DNA of 64,000 bases from Corynebacterium vitaeruminis. GTDB lineage: Bacteria > Actinomycetota > Actinomycetes > Mycobacteriales > Mycobacteriaceae. The position numbers and the translations under genes were made by a program. The notes below the pieces were generated by a model. The model was not told where the DNA came from, searched no databases, and was given only the letters and a program-made list of their open reading frames with translations. Of this stretch, positions 55,966-64,000 are shown in pieces. Position 1 is the stretch's first letter. Each line of letters opens with the position of its first letter. The stretch covers positions 1-64,000 of the forward strand of contig NZ_JVVM01000002.1 in assembly GCF_001054325.1 (NCBI RefSeq). Reading direction: 5' to 3'.

Positions 55966-57951
55966 TTACAGGAACAGCTTCAGTGCCTGGAACACGACCA
56001 CGGCCAGCGCCCATGCGACAAACAGCTGCGCAGCTAGGCCGAAGCCGGTCCACTTCAGGCCAATCTCTCGGCGCTGCGCCGCCAGTGTGGCCACACAAGG
56101 TGTGTAGGCGAGCAGAAAAATCATGTATGCCCACACCGCCGCCAGACCATGCCCATCCGATGCATTGTCGAAGTCACGTCGAATATTGTCCGCCAGGGGG
56201 CTGGATGCCTGTTCGCTCGACTCAGAATCGGTGACGTCCTCCACTGCGTAGGTCTGCGCCCAGGTAGAAATGACGGCTTCCTTGGCCACAAAGCCCGTCA
56301 CCAACGGACCTGTCAGGGACCATGTGCCGAAACCGGCCGGGTTGAACACCGGAGCGATAGTTGTGCTGACCGCACCATATGCGGAGTCCTGTGGTGCCAA
56401 GTCCTCATCGGCAAACGTATGTCCAGAGACAACCGGGATAGACATCAACAACCAGACGACGATAACGGTGCTGACGATAATTCCACTAGCGGTCTGCAGG
56501 AAGCCCTTCAGTCGCATCCACATCACAGATAGTGCCAGTCGTGCGGTCGGCAACTGGTAGGTCGGCAGGTCAATGACCAGCGGTTCCGATGGCATGGTGC
56601 GCCACAGAGTCTTACGCAGTGCAAGGCCGGTCAGAATAATCAGCAGAATCGAGATTACGTACATTGCGAAGACGACTGTGCCCGCGTGATCCGGGAAGAA
56701 CACTGCTGCCAACATGACATAAACGGTCAACCGTGCCGAGCAGGAAGTGAACGGCACCAGGAGCGCCGTCAAGATACGATGGCGCGGGTTACTCAACACA
56801 CGTGTCGCCGAAATCGCCGGCACGTTACAACCAAAGCCGACAATGAGCGGAATGAATGCCTTGCCCGGAAGCCCAATTGCACGCATGAAACGGTCGGCCA
56901 CCACGGCCGCACGCGCCATGTATCCTGAATCCTCCAGCACCGCGAGACACAGGAACATCAGCGCCATCAGCGGAATGAAGGTCAGTACCATACCGACACC
57001 GCCAATAATGCCGTTGACAAGCAGCCCCGTGACAATCGGATGATTCCATCCCATCGCTTCCAAGCCGCGGGTAACCAAATCTGCGAAGTTACCGGTAATA
57101 AGGGTTTCCAAACCGTCCTGGAGCGGAGCCGCTACCGTGGTCGTGATTTGGAAGACTGCCCACATGACCGCCAGGAACACAATCGGTCCGAGCACCGGAT
57201 GAAGAACCACGTTATCAATGCGGTCGGAGAACGTCTGGCGATCCTCTACCCCGCCTGTTGAGGCCGCGACGGCTGCATCGATAGCGGCAAAGCGTGCCTC
57301 GTCCAAGCTTTCAATCGATTCGCCATCCGCCTGACGAATCGGCGACAGCACCGAACTACATCCGTCCAGAGCTGCTGCTACTGCGTCGGCCAACCGTGTC
57401 ATTCCCGCTTTACGACGGGGATCTAGCGCCACCACCGGCATACCCATAGCTGACTGCAATGCGTCCGGATTCACATCGATGCCCTTGGCCTCAGCCGCAT
57501 CGAGTTTGGTCAGGGCCAGAACGATGCGCTGTGGCTGTTCCGCCAATTCCGCAGCCATATAGAGACCACGCCCCAAAGCCGTAGCGTCGACCACAACTAC
57601 GACGAGGTCGGGGCGTTCTCCCTCTGGTTTCTCGATGAGCATCTCGCGAGTGAGCTCTTCGTCCGGGCTCATGGCATCCAGCGAGTAGGCACCAGGGAAA
57701 TCAATGACATCGTACTCAGCGACATCAGTCTTCCATGCGCCACGGCTGACCTCCACGGTCGTGCCCGGCCAATTGCCCATCTGCGCTTTCGCGCCAGTCA
57801 AACTATTAAACAGCGTTGACTTACCGGAATTCGGTGCGCCAACAACTGCGACAACAGGTGCACCATCTTTTGCTGGCGCTCCACCACTACAAGCATGACA
57901 GCTCGGCGTGGATGCGAATTTTCGCGTTGAGGAATCCGTAGGTGTTGTCAT
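55966..57951 (-). CDS. feoB: Ferrous iron transporter FeoB
   Basis: This 661-residue Fe(II) transporter has an N-terminal GTPase domain (G1 GAPNSGKST near residue 40, G3 DFPG near 83, G4 LTKLD near 153), a helical spacer, and a membrane region with two Gate domains. The conserved GFGCNVPA and SCSARLTVY segments carry cysteines proposed to line the pore. Before the G domain is an unusual SCHACSGG segment (two Cys, one His). It follows feoA by 43 bases. Fe(II) entry is probably under DtxR. Confidence 0.95.
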   Translation of the reverse strand: MTTPTDSSTRKFASTPSCHACSGGAPAKDGAPVVAVVGAPNSGKSTLFNSLTGAKAQMGNWPGTTVEVSRGAWKTDVAEYDVIDFPGAYSLDAMSPDEELTREMLIEKPEGERPDLVVVVVDATALGRGLYMAAELAEQPQRIVLALTKLDAAEAKGIDVNPDALQSAMGMPVVALDPRRKAGMTRLADAVAAALDGCSSVLSPIRQADGESIESLDEARFAAIDAAVAASTGGVEDRQTFSDRIDNVVLHPVLGPIVFLAVMWAVFQITTTVAAPLQDGLETLITGNFADLVTRGLEAMGWNHPIVTGLLVNGIIGGVGMVLTFIPLMALMFLCLAVLEDSGYMARAAVVADRFMRAIGLPGKAFIPLIVGFGCNVPAISATRVLSNPRHRILTALLVPFTSCSARLTVYVMLAAVFFPDHAGTVVFAMYVISILLIILTGLALRKTLWRTMPSEPLVIDLPTYQLPTARLALSVMWMRLKGFLQTASGIIVSTVIVVWLLMSIPVVSGHTFADEDLAPQDSAYGAVSTTIAPVFNPAGFGTWSLTGPLVTGFVAKEAVISTWAQTYAVEDVTDSESSEQASSPLADNIRRDFDNASDGHGLAAVWAYMIFLLAYTPCVATLAAQRREIGLKWTGFGLAAQLFVAWALAVVVFQALKLFL

Positions 57952-57994
57952 TGTGAACTTTCAGGAAGAATGTGAGGAAAAGGAATGTAGGGTA

Positions 57995-58252
57995 CTAACC
58001 CGCGACGGACATCTTGCGCAGCGTGCTGGCATCGATGGCGTAACGCGTTGCGCCAGCATGGACGATACGTCCACCGCCACTGGTGCTCTGTCCGACAGTG
58101 ACACTCATTCCAGGGCGAAGCCCGAGTTGTGAAAGCCTGCGGCACAGGCGCTCATCCACATGCGACGCGCCCAGGGTGACGGTTGCCCCCACCGGAACGT
58201 CAGCAAGCGACTGAACGTCATCCGACTGTTTTCGAGACCGCAGTCCAAGCAT
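57995..58252 (-). CDS. feoA: FeoA ferrous iron uptake accessory protein
   Basis: This 85-residue SH3-like protein begins MLGLRSRK and contains the L-x-x-L-GLRPG pattern (LSQLGLRPGM) typical of FeoA, which is needed for FeoB activity. It is the first gene of the feo operon. Two GGTAC-CCTAA-type repeats lie 70 to 105 bases upstream. Length is normal. Confidence 0.92.
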   Translation of the reverse strand: MLGLRSRKQSDDVQSLADVPVGATVTLGASHVDERLCRRLSQLGLRPGMSVTVGQSTSGGGRIVHAGATRYAIDASTLRKMSVAG

Positions 58253-58319
58253 GAGAGACCTCGCTTCTATCGATAAGAATTAAGCTAAACAAATGATGTT
58301 TATGAAGGCCAGCCTACTC

Positions 58320-58357
58320 TTAGGTACGCCTAAATGGAATAAACCGGGTACACCTAA
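58320..58357. promoter_or_regulatory. Candidate DtxR-type operator pair before feoA
   Basis: TTAGG-TACG-CCTAA (58320-58333) is an inverted repeat that fits the left two thirds of the DtxR consensus (12 of 19 positions overall). A near-identical GGTACACCTAA (58347-58357) repeats it 24 bases on. The region lies between feoA and the divergent Cys/Gly-tailed protein gene. Confidence 0.45.
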
Positions 58358-58545
58358 GGAAGGTTATTTATCTCACACTTAATATTTGCCTATTTAGGAT
58401 GGCAGAACCGTTAGCCTCGTTCGAATTGTCGACGCAGTGTGGACGCAGTGTGAGGACATGGGTCCAGGTGAACTGCGGAACTTAACTTACTCCCGTGCGA
58501 TTCGTTAGTTCGCAGATGAAGATATGGGAAGTATCATCGGAAGTT

Positions 58546-59325
58546 ATGACTACTGACTTGCGAAGCATTGGCATGGACTACCCAAGCTGGCGAGACGCGA
58601 TGGAGGCCGCGATTGCCAGCGACAATCTCTCGGTTATCGGCGAGGTACGCGGTGGTCAGCTGGTTCGTTTCGAAGATTCCTCTGGCGCGCGCTTGCACAT
58701 CCTGGGTGTTGAACCATTTTCTACCTACGCAGGTTTCGCGGGCAGCCCGACCGTCACTGCGCATGTCTCCAGTGTGGACGATGTCCTGGCGCTGGTGGAG
58801 ATTGTCGAGGATGACCCGTCTTCGGACGATTTTGACAAGGTCATCGAGGTCGCCTGCTGTCTACTGTCGCAGGGACCGATGATCGTTGATGCCGGCACAC
58901 AGACCTTCGAGCATGTCGCACTGTCCGCGTTGGCAACTGACTTCACTCTCGACGCATCTTCTGAGGATTACGAGAAGCGCACTGGCCAGACTCCGACAAC
59001 CCTCGACTTTGCAGGTGCCAAGGCGATTGTCGGCGACCAGGTTGGCAAGGCCTCCCCCAGCGCCACTGTCAAGCTGGCTGGTGTTATCAACAACTCTCGC
59101 AAGCATGTAAATGAGCTAACTGGAAAGAAGTTCTGGGTGCTCAACCTTGCGCTACCGACTCCCATGGATGTGCTCGTCCCCGGTGGCGACGAAGCGCCTC
59201 AGCCGGGCATGGTTGTCTCGGGTACTTTCTTGCTGACGGGTGAAATCATCCCGCCACAGGGCTGCGGTGGCGGTTGCGGCGAAGGTGGCTGTGGTTGTGG
59301 CGAAGGCGGTTGCGGCGGACACTAG
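58546..59325 (+). CDS. Uncharacterised protein with Cys/Gly-rich C-terminal tail
   Basis: I do not recognise this family. The 259-residue protein is acidic and globular through about residue 235, with a Cys pair (ACC) near residue 104, and then ends in a 22-residue tail of Gly with five Cys and a final His, which looks like a metal-binding tag. No signal peptide or membrane span. The ATG at 58546 is used; earlier starts are possible, and the ribosome site is weak. It faces feoA across about 290 bases holding the candidate DtxR sites, so an iron or metal role is a fair guess but only inference. Confidence 0.6.
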   Translation: MTTDLRSIGMDYPSWRDAMEAAIASDNLSVIGEVRGGQLVRFEDSSGARLHILGVEPFSTYAGFAGSPTVTAHVSSVDDVLALVEIVEDDPSSDDFDKVIEVACCLLSQGPMIVDAGTQTFEHVALSALATDFTLDASSEDYEKRTGQTPTTLDFAGAKAIVGDQVGKASPSATVKLAGVINNSRKHVNELTGKKFWVLNLALPTPMDVLVPGGDEAPQPGMVVSGTFLLTGEIIPPQGCGGGCGEGGCGCGEGGCGGH

Positions 59326-59382
59326 TTCGCTAACTCGCGTCCGCTTCGACTAACCCGCCAGCCCCGTTGCGCTAGCTACCAG

Positions 59383-60306
59383 TCACAGGGCTTCCAGCTC
59401 AATTTTGCCAAGCGTGTGAATCACGCTCGGACCGGTCAAGATCGCCGAGAAGGCGCCATCGGTATTGCTGGCCTCGTGGACATCCACGGTCACCACGCCA
59501 CCGGGCACCTTGACCGTCACCGCTCCCTCGGTGCGGTCGGCATCGGTCAGCGCAGCAATAGCCGCTGCAACCGTACCGGTTCCACACGAGCGGGTCTCAC
59601 CCACTCCCCGTTCGATCACTCGCATGGATACCGAATCAGAGGCATCCAGCGGGGTGACAATTTCCAAGTTGAGGCCGCGCGGGAACATGGCTTCGTCGGC
59701 ACGCACCGGCTTGGTGGCACTACCCGCCGCCTCTAACTCAAGCTGTGCCAAAGTATCGGCATTCAGACCAGGCATAACGCAGGCCAAATGCGGATTTCCC
59801 ACGTCAACACCAATCCCGGCGAATTTCTGTGCAGTCTCGCCCGAACCAATGAACGCAGTAGCCACACCGAGCACCTCCGGTTGCCCCATGTCTACCCCGA
59901 CAACCGCGTGCCTGCGGCTGAGCTCATCAATCGAGACAGCGCGCAGCCCTGCTCGAGTGCCCACACGCAGAGTTCCGTCGACGACACTATCCGGACTGTG
60001 AATTGCGGCAACATAGTGCGCAAAGACGCGGACACCGTTACCACACATCTCGGCGATGGAGCCATCGCCATTGCGGTAGTCCATAAACCAATCGTCGGCT
60101 TCAACCCCCTCCGGCAGTGCCGCCAAGATACCGGCATCCACGAGTTTTCCCGCACGGGCAACTCGTAGAACGCCGTCAGCGCCAAGACCACGCTGTCGAT
60201 CGCACACTGCCGCGACCAGCGACTCGGTCAAATCGAGCGACACCGAATCATCTGGGAAAATTAGAAAATCGTTTTGCGTACCGTGGCCTTTGGCGAATGA
60301 AACCAT
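59383..60306 (-). CDS. dapF: Diaminopimelate epimerase
   Basis: The 307-residue enzyme converts LL- to meso-diaminopimelate for peptidoglycan and lysine. The two catalytic cysteines are C88 in MCGNG and C241 in SCGTGT. The ATG at 60306 gives the standard N-terminus (FAKGHGTQNDF); the longer frame is antisense to miaA. It follows miaA by 31 bases and probably shares a transcript with it. Confidence 0.96.
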   Translation of the reverse strand: MVSFAKGHGTQNDFLIFPDDSVSLDLTESLVAAVCDRQRGLGADGVLRVARAGKLVDAGILAALPEGVEADDWFMDYRNGDGSIAEMCGNGVRVFAHYVAAIHSPDSVVDGTLRVGTRAGLRAVSIDELSRRHAVVGVDMGQPEVLGVATAFIGSGETAQKFAGIGVDVGNPHLACVMPGLNADTLAQLELEAAGSATKPVRADEAMFPRGLNLEIVTPLDASDSVSMRVIERGVGETRSCGTGTVAAAIAALTDADRTEGAVTVKVPGGVVTVDVHEASNTDGAFSAILTGPSVIHTLGKIELEAL

Positions 60307-60337
60307 GCCCTCGATGCTAGCGGGACAGCCGAACCGG

Positions 60338-61264
60338 CTAAAGCCCAAGCGCAGAAAAAGCCTGCCCCGGCACATCACCGGCCGCGTCAAGCCACATGAT
60401 TCGATGATCACGGTTGAACCAGGAACGCTGCCGCCGCACATACCTCCGAGTCCCAGTAATCGTGCGTTCACAGGCCGTATCCAGGTCGTAAACGCCATCG
60501 AAATAGTCCAGTACCTGCGCGTAACCAATCGCACGGCTAGCAGTTACGCCTTCGCGCAGCCCCTGTGCAATCAAACCCTCAGTTTCCTCCACCAGGCCGG
60601 AGGCAAACATGCCTCTGGTGCGCTGTTCAATCCGCGGATTCAGCCATTCCGCCTGCGTGCGTAATCCCAGGATGCGAGTGTTCCACCGCGGGGGCTTATC
60701 TATCGACGGTTTCGACGCCGCAAAAGGTTTTCCTGTTAGCTCGATGACCTCCAACGCCCGGACGGTGCGCCGCGGGTCGTTGGTCTCGATAATCGCCGCC
60801 GCGTCCGGATCGATCTCGGCGAGCCGGTCATGCAACGCCGCCGGCCCGATCTCGTTCTGCACCGCCTCCCACTTCGCACGCACCTCAGGGTTCGTAGGTG
60901 GGAACTGCCAGTCGTCCACCAACGCCTGTACATACATCATCGACCCACCGACAAGGATGGGGACTTTCCCCCGAGCACGAATGGCCTCAACATCCGAGAC
61001 TGCCTCACGCTGATACGTCGCCACGCTCGCCGGCTGCATCACATCCAGCACATCGAGCTGATGGTGCGGAATCCCCCGCCGCTGGTCCACCGACAGTTTC
61101 GCGGTCCCGATATCCATCCCTCGATACAGCTGCATGGAATCGACATTGACGACCTCACCACCAAGCTGCTCCGCGAGCACCAGCCCCAAATCCGACTTTC
61201 CCGACGCCGTCGGTCCGACCACCGCAATCGGCACCGGCAAGCTCTCACTCTCGAAAGCCGTCAC
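60338..61264 (-). CDS. miaA: tRNA dimethylallyltransferase
   Basis: The 308-residue enzyme adds a dimethylallyl group to A37 of tRNAs that read U-starting codons. The P-loop is GPTASGKS (residues 17-24), followed by the conserved [15 protein letters not shown] and later [11 protein letters not shown]. The start is a GTG at 61264. It lies between the extradiol dioxygenase-like gene and dapF, the same order as Rv2728c-Rv2726c. Confidence 0.96.
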   Translation of the reverse strand: MTAFESESLPVPIAVVGPTASGKSDLGLVLAEQLGGEVVNVDSMQLYRGMDIGTAKLSVDQRRGIPHHQLDVLDVMQPASVATYQREAVSDVEAIRARGKVPILVGGSMMYVQALVDDWQFPPTNPEVRAKWEAVQNEIGPAALHDRLAEIDPDAAAIIETNDPRRTVRALEVIELTGKPFAASKPSIDKPPRWNTRILGLRTQAEWLNPRIEQRTRGMFASGLVEETEGLIAQGLREGVTASRAIGYAQVLDYFDGVYDLDTACERTITGTRRYVRRQRSWFNRDHRIMWLDAAGDVPGQAFSALGL

Positions 61265-61306
61265 TACTCAGTTCACACTCCTGCACAAACTTGAAAACGC
61301 ACGCTA

Positions 61307-62011
61307 TTACTTCGCAACACACAGCCAGCTGGCCACGTGGTAACCGATGCCGTAGGGGGCGCCGTCATAGTACACACGCTTTACGACGGCCATTCCTACC
61401 CCATTCCAGCTTTCAGCAGCTTTGCTCAGCTGCAGCCATAACTCGGCCGCGTACTCGCCAGGAGCTGGAAACTCAGCATTTTCCACGTTAACGGTGGAGC
61501 ACTCCTGACCCGCAATCTGGCTGCACAGCGCATCAACTTCCGCTGCGCCCTCAATTGCGCCGACCGGGGATTCGTCCGCAAGACCGAATGCGCCGTCGAC
61601 AAGCACGAGCAGACGCGTGTAACCGGCACCGAGCGCCTCAGCGATGGATTCGAAGCACGCTGACTGAAGAATGTGGCCAGTGTGGCCGGCAGGAATACGT
61701 CGCGCGTAGTCTTCGATGAGCCAGCGTCCCAGCAGCTCTGGCAATTCGGTACCGCCGGACACCGTGACATCAACCCCATACGGGCGGAAACTTCCCGGCT
61801 TGTTGGGCTCATGCGATGGCTCCTCCGGCAACGTGCCGGTGATGATGGCGACCGCGCCGGGCTCCGCGGGTTCGTCATGTGCCCACAGCGTTGCGACGGC
61901 CTGTCGGGCACACTTCCGCAGTTCCGTGGCAGTGGGTGCAGAACCGCCCAGCTCCTCGACGATGAGGAGCGCACGCGGAACGATAACAAGCCGAGGAAAA
62001 CGGAAATTCAC
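61307..62011 (-). CDS. Class III extradiol dioxygenase-like protein (Rv2728c type)
   Basis: The 234-residue protein occupies the position of Rv2728c, directly before miaA, in an actinobacterial family related to the LigB-type dioxygenase fold. It is Ala/Glu-rich with scattered Cys; a single GHTGH segment (about residue 112) could bind metal. Catalytic activity is not established and key LigB ligands are not evident to me. The start is a GTG at 62011. Likely co-transcribed with miaA and dapF. Confidence 0.6.
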   Translation of the reverse strand: MNFRFPRLVIVPRALLIVEELGGSAPTATELRKCARQAVATLWAHDEPAEPGAVAIITGTLPEEPSHEPNKPGSFRPYGVDVTVSGGTELPELLGRWLIEDYARRIPAGHTGHILQSACFESIAEALGAGYTRLLVLVDGAFGLADESPVGAIEGAAEVDALCSQIAGQECSTVNVENAEFPAPGEYAAELWLQLSKAAESWNGVGMAVVKRVYYDGAPYGIGYHVASWLCVAK

Positions 62012-62172
62012 GTCCTCAACGCTACCGTGAGGGGCTAGCCGATGCCTTATTCCGGCGGGGTTACGCGCGCTGTGCCAGAATTTTTGGGATACTCGAACTG
62101 ATACCGCAAGTGTTTGATGGCAGCCGTGTCGCGCGGCAGTTCTGCATGAAGATTGGAAGAGGTTTACCTACT

Positions 62173-63537
62173 ATGACCGGTACCAGCAATTCCCCTAAGC
62201 CAGGTCCACGCCCGGGTCCACGTCCAGGGCCTCGACCAGGCGCGATGCCGGCTCATCGTAAGGCCCCTGGAGCTGCTGCAGCGCCCGCAGGATCGGCTGT
62301 TGCGGCACATACTGTCCACAATGACCCGAAGAAGTTTGGCCGTATTGACGAAGACGGCACTGTTTGGCTAATCACCAGCGCCGGTGAGCGCAATATTGGT
62401 TCCTGGCAGGCCGGCACCGTGGAAGAGGGCTATGCCCACTACGGCAAGCGCTACGAGGATCTGGCCACCGAAGTCGAGCTGTTGGAGTCTCGCATTGTCT
62501 CCCACCCACAGGAGGCACAGACCATTTCCCACAACGCCGCTGAACTGCGTGAAAGCCTCGCTACTGCCACGGTTCTTGGCGATATCGATGCGCTGGATAA
62601 GCGCCTTGCAGAGGTTATCGCCTCCTCCCATGTCGCGGAGGAGAAGGTCGCACATGACAAGGCAGAACGCCGTAAGAAGGCCATCGCTCGCAAGGAGGAG
62701 CTCGCTGCAGAAGCCGAAGAATTGGCGGAGAACTCCACCGAGTGGAAGGTCGCCGGCGACCGTATCCGCGAGATTCTCACGGAATGGAAGCAGATCCGCG
62801 GAATCGACCGCAAGACTGATGACCAGCTCTGGCGCCGTTACTCCCGTGCACGCGATTCTTTTAACCGCCGCCGAGGTTCCCATTTTGCGGAGCTGGATCG
62901 CAACCGTGCTGCAGCTCGCCGCGCGAAAGAGGACATCATTGAGCGAGCTGAAGCGCTAAAGTCTTCCACTGATTGGGGTGGCACCGCTGCTGCTTTCCGC
63001 GACTTGATGGCTGAGTGGAAGGCTGCTGGTCGAGCCCCACGCGAGGTGGACGACAAGCTCTGGGCACAGTTCAAGGCCGCCCAGGACGAGTTCTTTGGTG
63101 CTCGTAATGCGGTCAACGCCGCCCGCGACAAGGAGTTCGAGGAAAACGCCGCAGCCAAGGATGCCCTGCTGGCCGAGTACGAAGACCGCATTGATCCGTC
63201 CAAGGGCCTCGAGCACGCTCGCAACGAACTACGTCATCTGCAAGAGAAGTGGGATGCCATCGGCTTTGTACCGCGCGGTCGTGTGCGCGAGTACGAAAAC
63301 CGCATTGGCGCACTGGAAAAGCGCGTCTCGGACGCGGCCGATTCGCAGTGGCGCCGCACCGACCCCGAAGCGCAGGCTCGCGTCCAACAGTTCGCCGACC
63401 GCGCGGCCGAGTTTGAGCAGAAGGCTGCCGAACTCGAGGCGAAGGGCAAGACTTCTCAGGCCGCCAAGGCCCGTGAACAGGCCGAGCAGTGGCACCAGTG
63501 GGCAGAGCAGGCCGCAGAAACCCTCAAGGAGCTCTAA
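62173..63537 (+). CDS. DUF349 repeat protein
   Basis: The 454-residue protein has a Pro/Gly/Arg N-terminal tract with the unit PGPR repeated (about residues 11-25), then three DUF349 helical repeats (about 130-205, 210-280 and 285-360, each with a W-K/R pattern) and a coiled-coil C-terminus rich in Glu, Ala and Gln. It is the Rv2731 type: cytosolic, function unknown. The ATG at 62173 follows AAGAGG at a long spacing; an earlier ATG at 62146 is possible. It diverges from the dioxygenase-like gene. Confidence 0.8.
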   Translation: MTGTSNSPKPGPRPGPRPGPRPGAMPAHRKAPGAAAAPAGSAVAAHTVHNDPKKFGRIDEDGTVWLITSAGERNIGSWQAGTVEEGYAHYGKRYEDLATEVELLESRIVSHPQEAQTISHNAAELRESLATATVLGDIDALDKRLAEVIASSHVAEEKVAHDKAERRKKAIARKEELAAEAEELAENSTEWKVAGDRIREILTEWKQIRGIDRKTDDQLWRRYSRARDSFNRRRGSHFAELDRNRAAARRAKEDIIERAEALKSSTDWGGTAAAFRDLMAEWKAAGRAPREVDDKLWAQFKAAQDEFFGARNAVNAARDKEFEENAAAKDALLAEYEDRIDPSKGLEHARNELRHLQEKWDAIGFVPRGRVREYENRIGALEKRVSDAADSQWRRTDPEAQARVQQFADRAAEFEQKAAELEAKGKTSQAAKAREQAEQWHQWAEQAAETLKEL

Positions 63538-63608
63538 CGGAGCTGCTTGTGCGCCGGGAAGCTGGCTGCAGCTCTCCGGCGCGCTCAACAGCGTCTATGC
63601 TGCAACCC

Positions 63609-63992
63609 CTACTTGTCGCTAACCTGCTCACTCTGGTCAGGGCTCTCCTGAACAGCACCTTGCACACCACTGCCCTGCTGACCGCGATTACGTCGGCGGG
63701 CTCGCTCGCGGCGGTCGTCGACAACCTCGACATCCGTAGTTGTATTCGGAGTCAGCCCCGAGCGCAGGTAAACCTGCTGCGCACGCAGTACCGGATCGGT
63801 GTCAGCGTGCTTGCGACGTTTTGTCGCGAGTGCGAGCTGCTCCTTACTGCGTCGAAAAGCGATGAATGTCACGGAGATGGCCAGCAGGAAACTGCAGAAA
63901 ATACCGAGCATTAGACCGAAGGAAATACCCTCGCCTGCCAGCTCCTGTGGACGCGACTGACGCATCCAACCAGCGAAAACTGAGTAGACCAT
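63609..63992 (-). CDS. Small membrane protein, 5' end at or beyond the window edge
   Basis: The 127 readable residues hold one membrane span (about 24-46) followed by a basic stretch and a Gln/Ser/Glu-rich tail. I do not recognise the family. The first ATG in view is at 63992, eight bases from the window end, so the true start may lie outside. It converges on the DUF349 gene. Confidence 0.5.
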   Translation of the reverse strand: MVYSVFAGWMRQSRPQELAGEGISFGLMLGIFCSFLLAISVTFIAFRRSKEQLALATKRRKHADTDPVLRAQQVYLRSGLTPNTTTDVEVVDDRRERARRRNRGQQGSGVQGAVQESPDQSEQVSDK

Positions 63993-64000
63993 CTGGATAC

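Noticed and set aside
1..64000. CRISPR array, insertion sequence, prophage or integrase
   Set aside because: No array-like spaced direct repeats, transposase, integrase or phage genes were seen anywhere in the window.

Overview
The window is actinobacterial chromosome, almost certainly from a Corynebacterium. The evidence is gene content and order: aftC (mycolate-type arabinogalactan synthesis), a ChdC/HemQ-type haem pathway, the sigA-sigB-dtxR-galE block, the oxyR-ahpCD block, nrdR-divS-lexA-sugR-fruK-ptsF-ptsH, and hflX-dapF-miaA. The order matches core regions known from C. glutamicum and, in part, M. tuberculosis (Rv2671-Rv2703 and Rv2725c-Rv2731). The species cannot be fixed from sequence alone. 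Genes are dense on both strands. No insertion sequence, prophage or CRISPR array was seen.

Layout. 1-0.8 kb: 3' part of a tRNA-Gly and a ferritin. 0.9-7.1 kb: reductase, AftC and MsrB on the plus strand, facing the haem genes hemE-hemY-hemQ. 7.2-15.6 kb: RNA-processing and small conserved actinobacterial genes (DUF3000, RNase D-like, TrmA-like, DUF3710, dut, DUF3093, DUF4193, Cei-like, suhB, ppgK). 15.9-17.5 kb: primary sigma factor with a Lys/Ala-rich plus acidic N-terminus. 17.9-24.6 kb: SLC13 carrier, helicase, methyltransferase. 24.6-28.1 kb: dtd, sigB, dtxR, galE. 28.1-35.5 kb: DUF4192, PAC2 protein, large helicase, oxyR and ahpCD. 35.6-46.4 kb: membrane protein, Tat-exported ceramidase, DUF1846, trhO, hrpA, nrdR. 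46.4-52.4 kb: SOS pair divS/lexA and the fructose PTS. 52.5-64 kb: uracil permease, hflX, a complete feoABC-like ferrous iron system beside a Cys/Gly-tailed protein, dapF, miaA and a DUF349 protein.

Functional themes are iron and redox control (ferritin, DtxR, Feo, OxyR/AhpCD, MsrB, haem synthesis), stress sigma control (a SigH-type promoter before sigB), the SOS response, and sugar uptake.

The most unusual signal is not a gene. An 11-base word, GCTTDACGACG (D = A, G or T), occurs 19 times in 64 kb against an expectation of about 0.1. Copies lie in many genes, on both strands and in several reading frames. Two sets form inverted pairs, one of them the stem of a terminator. This resembles a DNA-level motif such as a DNA uptake sequence, a recombination signal or a chromosome-organising site. 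I know of no described counterpart in corynebacteria. Other leads are a cluster of DnaA-box-like sites at 29.3 kb, paired repeats before feoA, and a repeat/hairpin unit downstream of sigA.
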